This document shows positions 1-10,100 of a stretch of 64,000 nt of DNA, in pieces (within the stretch, counting starts at the first letter, position 1; every line of letters begins with the position of its first letter). Under the pieces are notes generated by a model that worked only from the letters and a program-made list of their open reading frames with translations, was not told where the DNA came from and made no database searches. The stretch comes from Bog-473 sp963726005 (GTDB taxonomy: Bacteria; Actinomycetota; Acidimicrobiia; Acidimicrobiales; RAAP-2), in contig CAVSAT010000004.1 in NCBI GenBank assembly GCA_963726005.1, positions 682,001 through 746,000 on the forward strand, written 5' to 3'. The translations under genes were made by a program, and so were the position numbers.

Positions 1-698
1 AGCTCGGGTCGGCGGGGGGCGGAGGTCCACCCCACAGCAGATCGGGTGATCGGACGAGGAGGTGCACCTCTGCGCCGGACTCTTGGAGCAGCACGGCGGT
101 CTCGAGCGCGGATTGGCCACGTCCGATCACGGCGACGGTCTTGCCACTGAATCCCGACAGATCGTGGTGATCGCTCGAATGGCTGATGCGCCCGCAGGCC
201 CAGTCCGCCCCGCTCCCCGCGGTCCGGAGCTCGGGCGGCACGTAGGCGAACGGCGCCGTGCCGACGGCGACAACCACCGTTGCCGACCAGAACCGTTCGC
301 CGGACGTGAGCTCGACCTCGAATCCGGACGCGACGCGAGTGATGCCGGCGACCTGCTGCTGCTCGAGCTCGGGCACCTCCCGCTCTTGGAACCACCTGCC
401 GTACTCGATGAAGTCGGCGACCGGAATCGGGATCTCGGCGCCGTCCTTGTCGTAGGGCTCGACTCCGGCGGCCTCGCACCAGTCGCCGATCCCCATCTTC
501 TGATGCGGCGAGCCGATGCTCGAGTCAAGAGCTGTCGACTTGAGGAACATCCCGATCGGCATGTGCTCGATCCACCCGCCCATCGGGGTGCCGAATGCGC
601 GGTGCTCGACACCGATTTCTGTCAGGTGCGTGGCGGCGGCGAGGCCGTATGGGCCGGCCGCCGATCACCACCGCGCCCACCTTCTTGCTCGTTGACAC
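1..698 (-). pseudogene. FAD/NAD(P)-dependent monooxygenase-like protein, 5' part, frameshifted
   Basis: The gene runs off the left edge of the window. From a GTG at 698 the protein opens with a dinucleotide-binding strand (VVIG), but the next bases carry one extra G near 658. Removing it restores GAGPYGLAAATH, the expected FAD-binding loop. The restored frame then reads through motifs typical of flavin-containing monooxygenases: a GGWIEHMPIGMFLKS-like segment, a WSATVVVAVGTAPF segment, and a second nucleotide-binding loop (KTVAVIGRGQSALE) for NAD(P)H. It should be a soluble oxidoreductase that hydroxylates a small substrate, which I cannot identify. One single-base break means either a sequencing error or a recent pseudogene. 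The ECF sigma gene upstream on the same strand is broken too. The family call is firm; intactness is not. Confidence 0.6.
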
Positions 699-801
699 AG
701 GGCAGATGATACGTGCCGGACCGGCCCGGCAGGAAATCGATGCTCCATTCGGCGGCGTCTCCGACGCACGTTCCCGTGCGCAGATCGGGACGCAACTTCG
801 G

Positions 802-1457
802 CTAGACCACGCCCGTATCGGCCAGCTGCACCCGGGGATCCTGGTTGAGCTCCAGCTCGGCCATGATCTGCCGGAGGTGTTCGAGACAGCGACCCCTCGT
901 AGGCCCAATGCTCCCAATTGGCATGTTGAGCTGTTCGGCGATCGCTTTGTAGGGCAAATCGTGATCACCCATCAACAAGCCCAGGAGGCGTTGACAGACG
1001 CGGGGAGAGCCGTTCGGTGGCCAGTCGGATCGATCGCACTTGCTCGTCCTTTAACAGGCCCGGCATCAAGAGACCCGACCTCTTCATCAGCCTTGAGGTA
1101 CAGCGCGTCAGTCACCGAGACTGCGGCGCGTCGGGTCGCGATCCTCAGGCTCTCGCGCCGCGACGTTGTCGCCAACCAGGCGGCGAGGCGATCAGGTTGC
1201 TCGATGCGATCGATGTTCTCCACCAGGCGCAGCCAGGTCGTTTGGCATACCTCGGCGACGTCGGCGTCACTCAGCCGGCACCGTCTGGCGATCGCCGCAA
1301 CCAACCCGTGAAACCGAGCGATGATGGCTTCCCAGGCTGCGCTCGAACCAGCACGTGCGGCGGCCACAACTTCCACCAGATCGCTCTCATCGGCTGACAG
1401 TCCTACCGAGTCGCTGCAACCCCTATTGTACGTCTGCGCCACCTGATCGATCGCCAC
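802..1457 (-). pseudogene. ECF-type RNA polymerase sigma factor, frameshifted
   Basis: From a GTG at 1457 the first frame gives a sigma-70 region 2: SAAWEAIIARFHGLVAAIARR, then SDADVAEVCQTTWLRLVENI, then a region ending near ATTSRRESLRIATRR. The frame then runs out. Region 4 is present but split over two other frames: DEQVRSIRLATERLSPR in one, and CQRLLGLLMGDHDLPYKAIAEQ followed by MPIGSIGPTRGRCLEHLR in the next, ending at a TAG at 802-804. Region 4 of this type binds the -35 element. At least two indels separate the parts, so the copy as given cannot make a full sigma factor. It sits just upstream of the broken monooxygenase gene on the same strand. Confidence 0.65.
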
Positions 1458-1727
1458 CAGAATCCTCCCGACCCTTGCCCCTGGACAGCAGCATTTCCCC
1501 CGTCAGCCAACTGGTCCACGCCAATCTCCCGGTTGTCACACCAATAGTCCCGAATCTTCTGGGACGCGTCATCCCATTTATTGGGGAACTGTTGCGCGTT
1601 GCCCCCGGGACTATTGCACGTTCTCGAGGACGACTTCTGGTGGTCCGGCCGATCCAAGAGAATCCTCCGAACGGGTACGCGGCCTCGGTCGCCAGGTGGC
1701 GTCGCCAGACGGCATCAGAGGGACGTG
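1458..1727. other. intergenic region between sigma pseudogene and sugar transferase
   Basis: I see no convincing gene here. Open frames exist, but none has family motifs or a ribosome binding site. Confidence 0.4.
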
Positions 1728-3347
1728 TCAGGCGTTGCTGCGCATGGTCGCCTCGGATGGCGCCACGTCCGAGTCCCCTTCTCTCGACCGGATCCTCATT
1801 GCGTTCGCGATCACTTTCGGGACCGTCGAAAGAAGGATGACGAGGTCCAATCCTATCGACCAGTTGTCGACGTACAAGAGGTCCAGTCTTCGGTAGGCGT
1901 GGAAGGAGGGGGTGTCCCGCGCTTCGAGTTGCCAGAGCCCCGTGATACCGGGTTTGACACCGTGCCGACGCCGCAACTCTGAGTCGAATTGGGCAACCTC
2001 CTCGGGGAGGGCGGGACGGGGACCCACCAGGCTCATCTTTCCGCTGATCACGTTGACGAGCTGGGGGAGTTCGTCGATACTCAGAGCGCGAAGTACGGCG
2101 CCCACCCGTGTGACCCGCGGATCGTGCGTCACTTTGAAGAGGGGCCCATCTATACGCTCGTTGATCAGGCCCGGATCGTCTCCATCATCGGCGTCGAGGG
2201 CCATGCTTCGTAGCTTGTAGAGGATGAAGGGTTGCTCGTTCAACCCGATTCTGACCTGTCGGTAAAGTGCAGGCCCACCATCTTCGAATCGGATGGCGAT
2301 CCAGGCCAGGATCAGGATCGGTGTTGCGATCAGCAGACCGAGAGCTGCTCCGAGCACGTCGATTGCTCGCTTGGCCGCGACTTGCCAAGCCGGACCACGT
2401 CCAGGTTCGACATAGAGAAAGGCTTCCCCGCTCATTGGGAGGCGGCGGATCCGATGCGTTACCAGCCCCCGGAAGCCGGGACAGACCTGCACGTGCAGGC
2501 GATGTGCCGCGCAGAGCTCTATGACGTGCCGAACTTCCGCTGCGGAGAGCGCATTGGCCACCACCAACACGCCAGTTGCGTTGGTCTGTGTGGCGATATC
2601 TGGGAGCTCGTCGAGACTCCGGCCGTTTGGCAGGTTCGCCCAATCCGAGCGGTATCGGGGTTTGCCGATGATCCCCCTCACCTCGTATCCGAGCTCTGGC
2701 TGGGAGTGCAGCATCGTCCAAACGTCGACGGCGTCGTCGTTGGTCCCGATCATCACGATCCCTCGGTGGTAGCGCCCCCGTGCCCTCTGCGCACAGAGCC
2801 ATTGGCAGAAGATCCAACGCAGGGTCATCAAGGCAAGAACACATGACCCAGCTGCGATGATCGTCACCACTGCGCTGTGATGGCCTGCCGTCCCCCTGAG
2901 AAGCAGGAACGGGACAGCACCGACCGCAGAAGCGACTGCGATCCGGGCCAGTTCCTGCCTCCGTTGCACGCAGAGCCGCGATCGGTACAGGCCGAGCAGC
3001 TGCATGGCGGTTAGTGTCGCTGCTGTCGCGGCGACTGCCGCGCCCCAACGCCGACTTGCCGTCGCGGCCGGCATGGTCACGGTGGTGAAGACGAGCCATG
3101 AAGCAGCCGCGGCGGTGGCATCGAGACAGAAGAGCCGAATTCTCAGTCCGCTGCTCGCGGTTCGTGAGCTGGGCGGCTGGAAGCTGGCATCCGGCTGGAA
3201 GCTGGCATCCGGTTCGTCCCCTGGAATCCCGGACGGCGTCGGCGAGGAGCCCGCGTCTGCTGCCTCCTTCGGCGGCCGGTCGGGGAGACGCGTCAGCGTC
3301 TGCTCGGCTGAGGGGACCCGCCAGGTCTTGCCAACATCTGACGACAT
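1728..3347 (-). CDS. exopolysaccharide polyprenyl glycosylphosphotransferase (WbaP/CpsE family)
   Basis: This membrane enzyme should start polysaccharide synthesis by moving a sugar 1-phosphate from a UDP-sugar onto undecaprenyl phosphate. The N-terminal third holds several hydrophobic segments (for example residues in WLVFTTVTMPAATAS and VASAVGAVPFLLL). A nucleotide-binding-like middle follows (IVMIGTNDDAVDVW). The last ~210 residues are the catalytic domain: KRAIDVLGAALGLL membrane hairpin, RFEDGGPALYRQVRIG, FILYKLRSM, LSIDELPQLVNVISGKMSL, VGPRPALPEEV and PGITGLWQL. Length (~539 aa) fits the long family form. I start at the ATG at 3347; an in-frame TTG at 3419 is the only upstream option. 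An 18-bp tandem repeat near 3177-3212 encodes a doubled PDASFQ unit. The specific sugar is not predictable. Confidence 0.9.
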   Translation of the reverse strand: MSSDVGKTWRVPSAEQTLTRLPDRPPKEAADAGSSPTPSGIPGDEPDASFQPDASFQPPSSRTASSGLRIRLFCLDATAAAASWLVFTTVTMPAATASRRWGAAVAATAATLTAMQLLGLYRSRLCVQRRQELARIAVASAVGAVPFLLLRGTAGHHSAVVTIIAAGSCVLALMTLRWIFCQWLCAQRARGRYHRGIVMIGTNDDAVDVWTMLHSQPELGYEVRGIIGKPRYRSDWANLPNGRSLDELPDIATQTNATGVLVVANALSAAEVRHVIELCAAHRLHVQVCPGFRGLVTHRIRRLPMSGEAFLYVEPGRGPAWQVAAKRAIDVLGAALGLLIATPILILAWIAIRFEDGGPALYRQVRIGLNEQPFILYKLRSMALDADDGDDPGLINERIDGPLFKVTHDPRVTRVGAVLRALSIDELPQLVNVISGKMSLVGPRPALPEEVAQFDSELRRRHGVKPGITGLWQLEARDTPSFHAYRRLDLLYVDNWSIGLDLVILLSTVPKVIANAMRIRSREGDSDVAPSEATMRSNA

Positions 3348-3419
3348 GACGGCAATTAACCTCGAGCCAAGACGTCGGACTGTGTCATTGGGTCCATTCG
3401 CTCGGCTCTTCCTCTGCAA

Positions 3420-3700
3420 TCGAGTTCAACGGGCTTGGTTATGGGGCATGGAGGGTTGGGCACGCCGGAGCCAGAGCGGCTGTCCATGCCCACACCTCCT
3501 TGCCACGAGGAGAGGTTCGTTCCCCGTGACCCTTTCGGAGGGCAACCCAGGGAACCTGATACGTGACGTCGTGCCTGCGCCGGCTCCACGGCGAGTGAAG
3601 CGCGAATTAACTTCCGCCGCGGAGTATCATTGGGAGGTGTAGCTGCTCCAGTAGCCCTTGAGTGCAACTTCTCCAACGCGACTGATTGAGGGGGGATTAC
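3420..3700. other. divergent intergenic region with possible structured leader
   Basis: This region lies between the sugar transferase (leftward) and the HIT-like gene (rightward). At 3495-3580 there are adjacent inverted repeats: CTCCT/AGGAG, a short CCCT/AGGG hairpin, and AGG..TTCCC with GGGAACCT. If transcribed leftward they would lie in the 5' leader of the sugar transferase. I could not match it to a known riboswitch. Confidence 0.25.
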
Positions 3701-4111
3701 GTGGGTCTAGAGCACGGCTCGTCCCAGCTCACCGGCCACAATGTCGCCCTGGGAGAATGCTGTTCGTGCGCAATCGCGCGGTGGGCCGCCGGCCAGAGCA
3801 CGCGACCGGTGGCCGCCTACATTGCCGAGGCCGTCGACGACGAGGCAGTCCTCATCAGCGGCCCCGGGGTCGACGGATTGGTTGTTGTGCCACGTCAGCA
3901 CATCAGCGGGCTGGGGGAACTGCCTATTTCTCGCCGCGCCCACGTCCTCGCTGCTCTCCGACGCGCCACACGTTCGGTCAGTGACCGGAATCCCAGGTCG
4001 ACGAGCCGGGTCGTCGTGATGACCGATCCGCCGGCGTCACGAGGTCACGTGTGCTTTCAGGTGCTGCCCGTCGGATCAGAAGATCCCGTGAGTCTCGCCT
4101 CGTCACCCTAA
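3701..4111 (+). CDS. HIT-like protein with degenerate active site
   Basis: The start is a GTG at 3701 preceded by a strong GAGGGGGG ribosome site about 5 bases away. The 136-residue protein has a CCSC pair near residue 20, the segment GVDGLVVVPRQHISGLGELP, and a late GHVCFQVLP. This layout resembles HIT-family nucleotide hydrolases/transferases (zinc-type CxxC, 'lVvPkxHi', then HxHxH). The HxHxH triad that carries catalysis is reduced to a single His, so nucleotidyl transfer is unlikely. It may bind a nucleotide or act as a scaffold (inference). It stands between the EPS initiating transferase and a LuxR-type regulator. The family call is tentative. Confidence 0.5.
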   Translation: MGLEHGSSQLTGHNVALGECCSCAIARWAAGQSTRPVAAYIAEAVDDEAVLISGPGVDGLVVVPRQHISGLGELPISRRAHVLAALRRATRSVSDRNPRSTSRVVVMTDPPASRGHVCFQVLPVGSEDPVSLASSP

Positions 4112-4540
4112 AGCAGAACAACGGGCGAGCAACGGATCTCTCGGCCCAAGGGAGATTCACAACAGAAGAACAAAAAAGCGGCATCGATGGACCGTTTGGC
4201 CAGGACCTCCTGCAGCGCGGGGCCGTCCGTCCTCACTCCCGTTGCGCGTGAGGTCGGGCTCTCGTTAACATCCGACGACGCGGGTCGGCGATGGAAACCA
4301 TGGACCAAATGGCGCGGTTCACGGGGAGCCAGGGTGAGCCGATCCGCGGTGACAGGCGGTCGGACACATGGCGATTTTCACCGATGGCGACACGGTCGGG
4401 ACCAACGTGGTCTCGACGTCGCCTAGAAACGGGACCGACGTATCGGCGAGCGTGCTCACGCGCCCCGGCGCGGGCGTCATCCCTTTCCACCGGTTCAAGT
4501 GGCCGAGCGTGCACCGCCGCGGGGGGATCGGTGACAGGCC
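4112..4540. other. intergenic region upstream of the LuxR-type regulator
   Basis: The 429 bases hold no credible gene. GGTGACAGGC occurs near 4347 and again near 4530, just ahead of the regulator's start. A paired site could be an operator, but two copies are too few to be sure. Confidence 0.3.
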
Positions 4541-5278
4541 GTGGCGGTGAGCGCCCACGTTGGAGGAGGGCCTGATCTACCAGGGATTTCCGCTCGGATA
4601 CTGATCGCCGGCAGCGACCTGTTGGCCAGCTCCCTGGCCAGGGCCCTCCAGAACCTTGGATTCTCCACGATGCACCTCAAGCCCAGCACACGGGACATCG
4701 AACGAGGCATCAAATGGGGGCCGGACCTCGTAATTGTGGATATGCGATCCTTCGACATCACAGCCGGGTCGGCTCTCATCGGGCCGTTGTGCCGATCCGG
4801 CGTTCGGGTGTGCGTCATTGACATCGCTGACGATTGTCGATCGACGGCCTGGTTGCGAGCAGGGCCATCAGCACTCGTCGATGAAAACGAGCCGTTCGAG
4901 CAGTTGTTCCGGACTATTGCTCGCCTCCTCCGAATTGGTTCGTCACCGCTGAGCGGGAGAAGGTCATCAGCCTCATTGAATTCGACGCCTCTGCACGAGC
5001 ACCGGGAGTCCCGACTCGAGCTCTCTGCCATTCTGACCGAGCGTGAAAAGGTCGTCTTGGCGGAGCTCATGGAGGGCCACAACGCAGAGGAAATCGCCAA
5101 GGCCGGGTACGTGTCGATCTCGACTGTACGCTCTCAGATCAAGGCGATTCTCCAGAAGCTCGGCGTCAATTCCCAGCTGGCCGCCGTTGCGATTGCACGG
5201 CGAACGGGCTGGTCTCTCGATAGTCCACCCGAGAACTCTCCCAAGCCCTCCAGCGGTCAGCGCCGGCGCATCTCCTGA
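4541..5278 (+). CDS. LuxR-family (NarL-type) DNA-binding response regulator-like protein
   Basis: The C-terminal third is a clear LuxR helix-turn-helix: LTEREKVVLAELMEGHNAEE, then AGYVSISTVRSQIKAILQKL and GVNSQLAAVAIARRTGW. The N-terminal ~125 residues have a receiver-like alternation (ARILIAGSDLLASSLARAL, WGPDLVIVDMRSFD, VRVCVIDIADD). The Asp in VDMRS lines up with the phosphorylated position, but the usual acidic pair near the N-terminus and the conserved Lys are not evident. It is therefore an atypical receiver that may not depend on phosphorylation. It starts at a GTG. It sits directly before the AlgD-like dehydrogenase and is a good candidate regulator of the polysaccharide locus (inference from position). 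Confidence 0.8.
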   Translation: MAVSAHVGGGPDLPGISARILIAGSDLLASSLARALQNLGFSTMHLKPSTRDIERGIKWGPDLVIVDMRSFDITAGSALIGPLCRSGVRVCVIDIADDCRSTAWLRAGPSALVDENEPFEQLFRTIARLLRIGSSPLSGRRSSASLNSTPLHEHRESRLELSAILTEREKVVLAELMEGHNAEEIAKAGYVSISTVRSQIKAILQKLGVNSQLAAVAIARRTGWSLDSPPENSPKPSSGQRRRIS

Positions 5279-5399
5279 CCGACGGCGGTCGGCTCTCACC
5301 TGGAGAGCGTCGCCGTGTATCTCTGAAGCCGCCGCTCGCTCGTCCTTAGGTATATGGAGCAATCTGGTCGCCGGCATGTCACCCACGTCCCATGACGGG

Positions 5400-6716
5400 A
5401 TGAAGGTCGCCGTCTTCGGCCTCGGCTATGTCGGCACGCTGACTGCCGCGTGTCTGGCCGCGAACGGTCACGACGTCTGGGGGATCGACCCCGACGAATT
5501 GAAGGTTGCCGCCGTGTCGGCCGGGCACAGCCCGATCGTTGAGCCAGGTTTGCAGAGCCTGGTTGCCGACTGTGTCGCGTCCGGCAAGCTTCACGCCACC
5601 TCTCGGCCCCTCCAAGCACTGGACAATGCGGATGTGTCGCTCTTGTGCGTTGGCACTCCGTCGACCTCGAGCGGCGAGGCCAACCTCACTCACATCTTCC
5701 GTGTGGTAGAGGAGCTGATACAGCTGCTTACCGATTCGCTACCGGCACGGGCATTCCATGTCGTGGCGATCCGGAGCACAGTCCCACCGGGCACGGTCGA
5801 TGACGTCGCCGCGATACTCCAGCCCGCATTCAGGGACTCAGGATCCGACGTCGCGGTGGCGATGTGCCCCGAGTTCCTCCGTGAAGGTTCGGGTATTTCG
5901 GATTTCTATTCACCCCCGTTCACCGTCATCGGCGCCTCGGATCTGCGAGCCATCAATGTGCTGTCACATCTCTTTTCTTTTCTCGACTCCCCGCTTCGAG
6001 TCGTACACCCGAGGACAGCCGAAGCTCTGAAGTACGCATACAACGCCTTCCATGCCACGAAGATCTCGTTTGCCAACGACCTCGGTCGCATCTTCAGCCG
6101 ACTTGGCGTCGACAGCCGGGAGGTCATGGAACTCTTCTGGGAAGACGCTCGTCTCAACATCTCGTCGAACTACCTGCGACCGGGCTTCGCCTTCGGCGGG
6201 TCGTGCATTCCCAGAGATCTTCGCTCTCTTCTCTATCTGGCGCGCTCCGAAAGCGTCGACGCACCACTGCTCTCAGGCACACTGGCGAGCAACCGGTTGT
6301 CGATCGAAGAAGCGATCGATCGCGTCGTTGCCGGGACGGGCAATCGGGTCGCCCTGCTCGGGCTGAGCTTCATACCGGGCACCGACGACCTCAGTGAGAG
6401 CCCCTATGTCGACCTCGCAGAAAGCTTGCTGGGCAAGGGCTACGAGGTCCGCATCCACGACACCGCCCTGAAGCCCACGTCGCTCGTTGGCGCCAACCGC
6501 CAATATGTCGACTCGAAGCTTCCGCATCTCACGCGCATTCTCACCGACGGGCCTGCAGAAGCGCTCGCCGATGCGGACGTTGCAATTGTTTCTCACTCGA
6601 CCCCTGAGGTTGTCGACGCACTGCTCGCATCACCGCCATCGAGGATCATCGACCTCGACGGTCGTCTCGGCCCTGAACTCGAGGCCCTGGACGGCTACGA
6701 AGGAGTCGCGTGGTGA
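5400..6716 (+). CDS. GDP-mannose/UDP-glucose 6-dehydrogenase (AlgD-like)
   Basis: This NAD-dependent enzyme oxidises a nucleotide sugar twice to the uronic acid, supplying acidic sugars for the polysaccharide. It opens with MKVAVFGLGYVGTLTAACLA (NAD-binding loop) and continues with SPIVEPGL, SLLCVGTPS, AIRSTVPPGTV, CPEFLREGSGI, and KYAYNAFHATKISFANDLGR. The catalytic Cys is residue 269 in FAFGGSCIPRD. The C-terminal domain has GLSFIPGTDDLSESP and SKLPHLTRIL. The motif spacing, the GTDDL..SP box and the active-site Cys position are closer to GDP-mannose dehydrogenase AlgD than to UDP-glucose dehydrogenase, but substrate choice needs biochemistry. Length of 438 aa fits. I start at the ATG at 5400; a second ATG at 5376 is possible. 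Confidence 0.88.
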   Translation: MKVAVFGLGYVGTLTAACLAANGHDVWGIDPDELKVAAVSAGHSPIVEPGLQSLVADCVASGKLHATSRPLQALDNADVSLLCVGTPSTSSGEANLTHIFRVVEELIQLLTDSLPARAFHVVAIRSTVPPGTVDDVAAILQPAFRDSGSDVAVAMCPEFLREGSGISDFYSPPFTVIGASDLRAINVLSHLFSFLDSPLRVVHPRTAEALKYAYNAFHATKISFANDLGRIFSRLGVDSREVMELFWEDARLNISSNYLRPGFAFGGSCIPRDLRSLLYLARSESVDAPLLSGTLASNRLSIEEAIDRVVAGTGNRVALLGLSFIPGTDDLSESPYVDLAESLLGKGYEVRIHDTALKPTSLVGANRQYVDSKLPHLTRILTDGPAEALADADVAIVSHSTPEVVDALLASPPSRIIDLDGRLGPELEALDGYEGVAW

Positions 6717-7137
6717 TCCCACGGCAGCAGGACCGCCGATCGATCGACGAGTGGAGTGGGTCGACGCAAGACGCATGGCACCAGTCGCAAGACGCCAGGG
6801 ATGCCATGTCCCTGATGCGCTCGGTGTGGGCTTGGCTGTGATGGTCGGAGCCCATTGATGCCTCGGGCCGGGTACGAACGGAGCGGATGAGGATCACCGA
6901 ACCTGGGCAGAACCTGTGGGCTAACGAGGATCTCGCGAGAAGACCCCGGTTTGAACTCGATCAGATGGTTTCTTCACGCCCGCGCGCCGGTATCAAAGCA
7001 GCGCCACTCCTCTCCTAATGCCGGAGGGGTCGTCTCGGGGCTGTGGTGTGTTTCGTCGAATCCCTGAGGGGCGGGAGTCCAATACTCGCCCGCCTCCATC
7101 GCCACACTATGGAACGCAACGCCACAGAGGAGATCAA
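6717..7137. other. intergenic region upstream of the first PQQ-like gene
   Basis: No gene is supported in these 421 bases. The region should hold the promoter of the secreted propeller protein; I see no clear operator or terminator. Confidence 0.4.
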
Positions 7138-10100
7138 ATGAAGACGCTCGGCGGGAGCAAGAGGATGACGAGGTCGAAGGGGTGGGGCCGGGTCCGCTTG
7201 GTCGTGTCCGCGTGGCTGGCCGCGATTGTGGTCCCGCTGGCCACAGGAAGCGCCCTCCTGACTTCGGGCTCCGCGAGCGCCGCACCGTCCACGGACTGGA
7301 CTGCCTACCTGAACGGCCCGAGCCACAACTCCTACAACCCCTCGGCCGACTCCATCACGGTGCCGGGGATCCAGGCTGGGAACCTCCAGCCGGTGTGGCG
7401 CTGGTCGCCCCCTCCGTCTCCGAATGCCGGTCCGCCGACCATCATGGCCACGCCCGTGGTGAACAACGGGGTGTTCTACGTGGGCGTGCAGGACGGGATC
7501 TTCTACGCGGTGAGCGAGGCCACTCAGCAGATCCTGTGGTCGGACTTCTTGGGTCTGCGCACGCCGGCCCCCGGTGGTGGCTGTGGAAACGCAGCCCAGG
7601 GCATCTACGCCACCGCGACAGTCGCTCCCGACCCCACCACCGGAGTCGAGACGGTCTACGTGAACTCCCAAGACGGCAACATGTATGCCCTCAACGCCGC
7701 CACCGGGGCCGTCGAGTGGAAGTCTCAAGTCGACAACCCATCCTCGACGGTCGACGACTACTTCGCGTGGTCGTCACCCACCGTCGCCAACGGTAAGGTC
7801 TACGTCGGGCTCGCCTCGTGGTGCGACCTGCCCCTCGTATCGGCGGGGGTCATCGGCTTCGACCAGTCGACCGGGGCCCAGATCGGGATGTGGCACTCCT
7901 TGCCCCCGGGAGGCCTCGGTGCGAGCGTGTGGGGCACTGTCGGGGTCCTCCCAAGTGGCGACGTCATCGCCACCACGGGAAATGCCTTTGGCTCGTACCA
8001 GGACCAACCACCCTACAACGAGTCGATCGTCCGCCTCAATGGCTCCACCCTCGCGCTGGAAGACGCCTGGCAGATCCCCTCCTCGCTCCGGGTCAACGAC
8101 GGTGACTTCGGGGCGTCGCCCACCTTCTTCACCGGCACTGTCAACGGAGTGCAGACACCGCTCATGGGCGCGTGCAACAAGGACGGCTTCTACTACGCCA
8201 TGAACGCGATGAACTTGGCCGCCGGACCGGTCTGGCAGCACCAGATGTCTGAAGGCGGAGGAGGGGACGAGTGCGACGCTGCGGCCATCTGGAACGGCTC
8301 AGACCTCATCGAAGCCGGCGGTGCGCCCACCACCATCAACGGCACCTTGTTCTCGGGTTCGGTCCAAGAGCTCAATCCCTCGACCGGGCAGCCCATCTGG
8401 CAGACCGGGCTCCCGGGCCCGCCCATCGGCTCGTGCTCGGAGGACGGGGCCGGGGTGGTGGCCTGCAGCGTCTACACCGGCGATACCCCCCAGGACATGG
8501 GCTTTTACCTCCTCAATGCCAACAACGGGCAAATCATCGACCACATCTCCGAGCCCGGGGCCTTCCTCTTCGCGCAACCGGTGTTCGACAACAACGACCT
8601 GATCGTGGCCGGCCGGAACGGCATGGGGGTGACGGCCTACGAGATCACCACCCCCGGAGCACCGATCACGTCCGTGAGCCCGAGCACCGTCACCGCCGGC
8701 ACGACGAGCACTATCACTTTGGGCGGCTCCGGGTTCCAGACCGGGGCAAAGGTCTTCGTTTCTGGCACGTTGGTCGGTGGCCAGCACGGCACCAGCGTGA
8801 AGTCCCCCACCCAGCTCACGTTCAACTTGACCCCCTCTGTACCGGCGCTGGGAGGATCGAGAGACATCACCGTCATTGAGCCCGGTTCGCCAGCTGTGGC
8901 CAATCTCTGTACGTCCTGTCTCGACATCCAATCGAAGCTTCGGATGACAGCGCCCTCTTCGCTGCCAACGGGTACCGAATGGCAGTACTACAACCAGTCG
9001 ATCGGGATCACCGGAGGTATTGCTCCCTACAACGTGTCGATCACCTCGGGGCAGCTGCCGCAGGGTATGTCCTTGGACCAGAACGGCGATCTCACCGCGA
9101 ACGAGATCACGTCCGCGGGGACCTTCACCTTCACCGTTCAGGCGACCGACAGCACCACGCCCTCGCCCCAGGTGGCCACCGCGACCTACACGTTGGACGT
9201 CACCTCCGCCCCCGAACCGCAGACGATCACCTTCACGTCCACGAACCCCTCACCGGTCACCGTCGGCGCACCGAGCTACACGCCCACGGCCACTGCGTCG
9301 TCGGGGCTGCCCGTCACGATGTCCCTCGACGCCTCCAGCACCGGCTGCACGCTCTCGAGCGGAGTCGTGAGCTTCCCGTCCGCCGGGACCTGCGTTATCG
9401 ACGCCAACCAGGCCGGGAACTCATCCTGGGCGCCTGGGGAGCTTCAGCAGTCGATCATCACCATCAACCCGGGCCCCAACTCCATGACCGTCTCCCCGAG
9501 CACGCTCAGTGCCGGGGCGACGCGCAACACCCTGACCTTCACCTACTTCGCTGCCTCCGGAGGACTGAGTGGCGGAAAGGTGCAGGTGGCGGTGCCAACC
9601 GGGTGGCCGAACGCTCCCTCGACGAACCCCGCCTCAGGCGGGTACGTCACCTCGACGTGTGGAACCGTGAGCCTCGTGGGGAGGACCGTCGTGACGACCG
9701 GAGTGACGCTGACTGCCGGGCAGACCTGCACGGTCACCTACGGGTCGAAGGCAGGTGGTGGGAACGGCGTGGCCGCCCCCACGACCACGGGTACGTACAC
9801 CTTCGCGGCTTCGGAGGCTTCGACGTCATCGGGGACGCCCACACCGATCGCGTCGTCAGCGGCGGTCACGATCTATGCCCCAAACGGCTCCGGAACGATG
9901 ACCGTGTCCCCGACCACGGTGAGTGCCGGGTCGACCGGTAACACCTTGGCCTTCACCTACACGGCTGCCACCGGAGGCCTCTGGAGTGGCGAGGTGGAGG
10001 TGACCGTGCCCACTGGATGGCCGAATGCTCCGTCGACGAGCCCCACTTCTGCCGGGTACGTCACCTCGACGTGCGGAACTCTTCTGAGCCTCTCGGGGAG

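Noticed and set aside
3495..3580. c-di-AMP or c-di-GMP riboswitch upstream of the sugar transferase
   Set aside because: The conserved core motifs of those riboswitches are not present.
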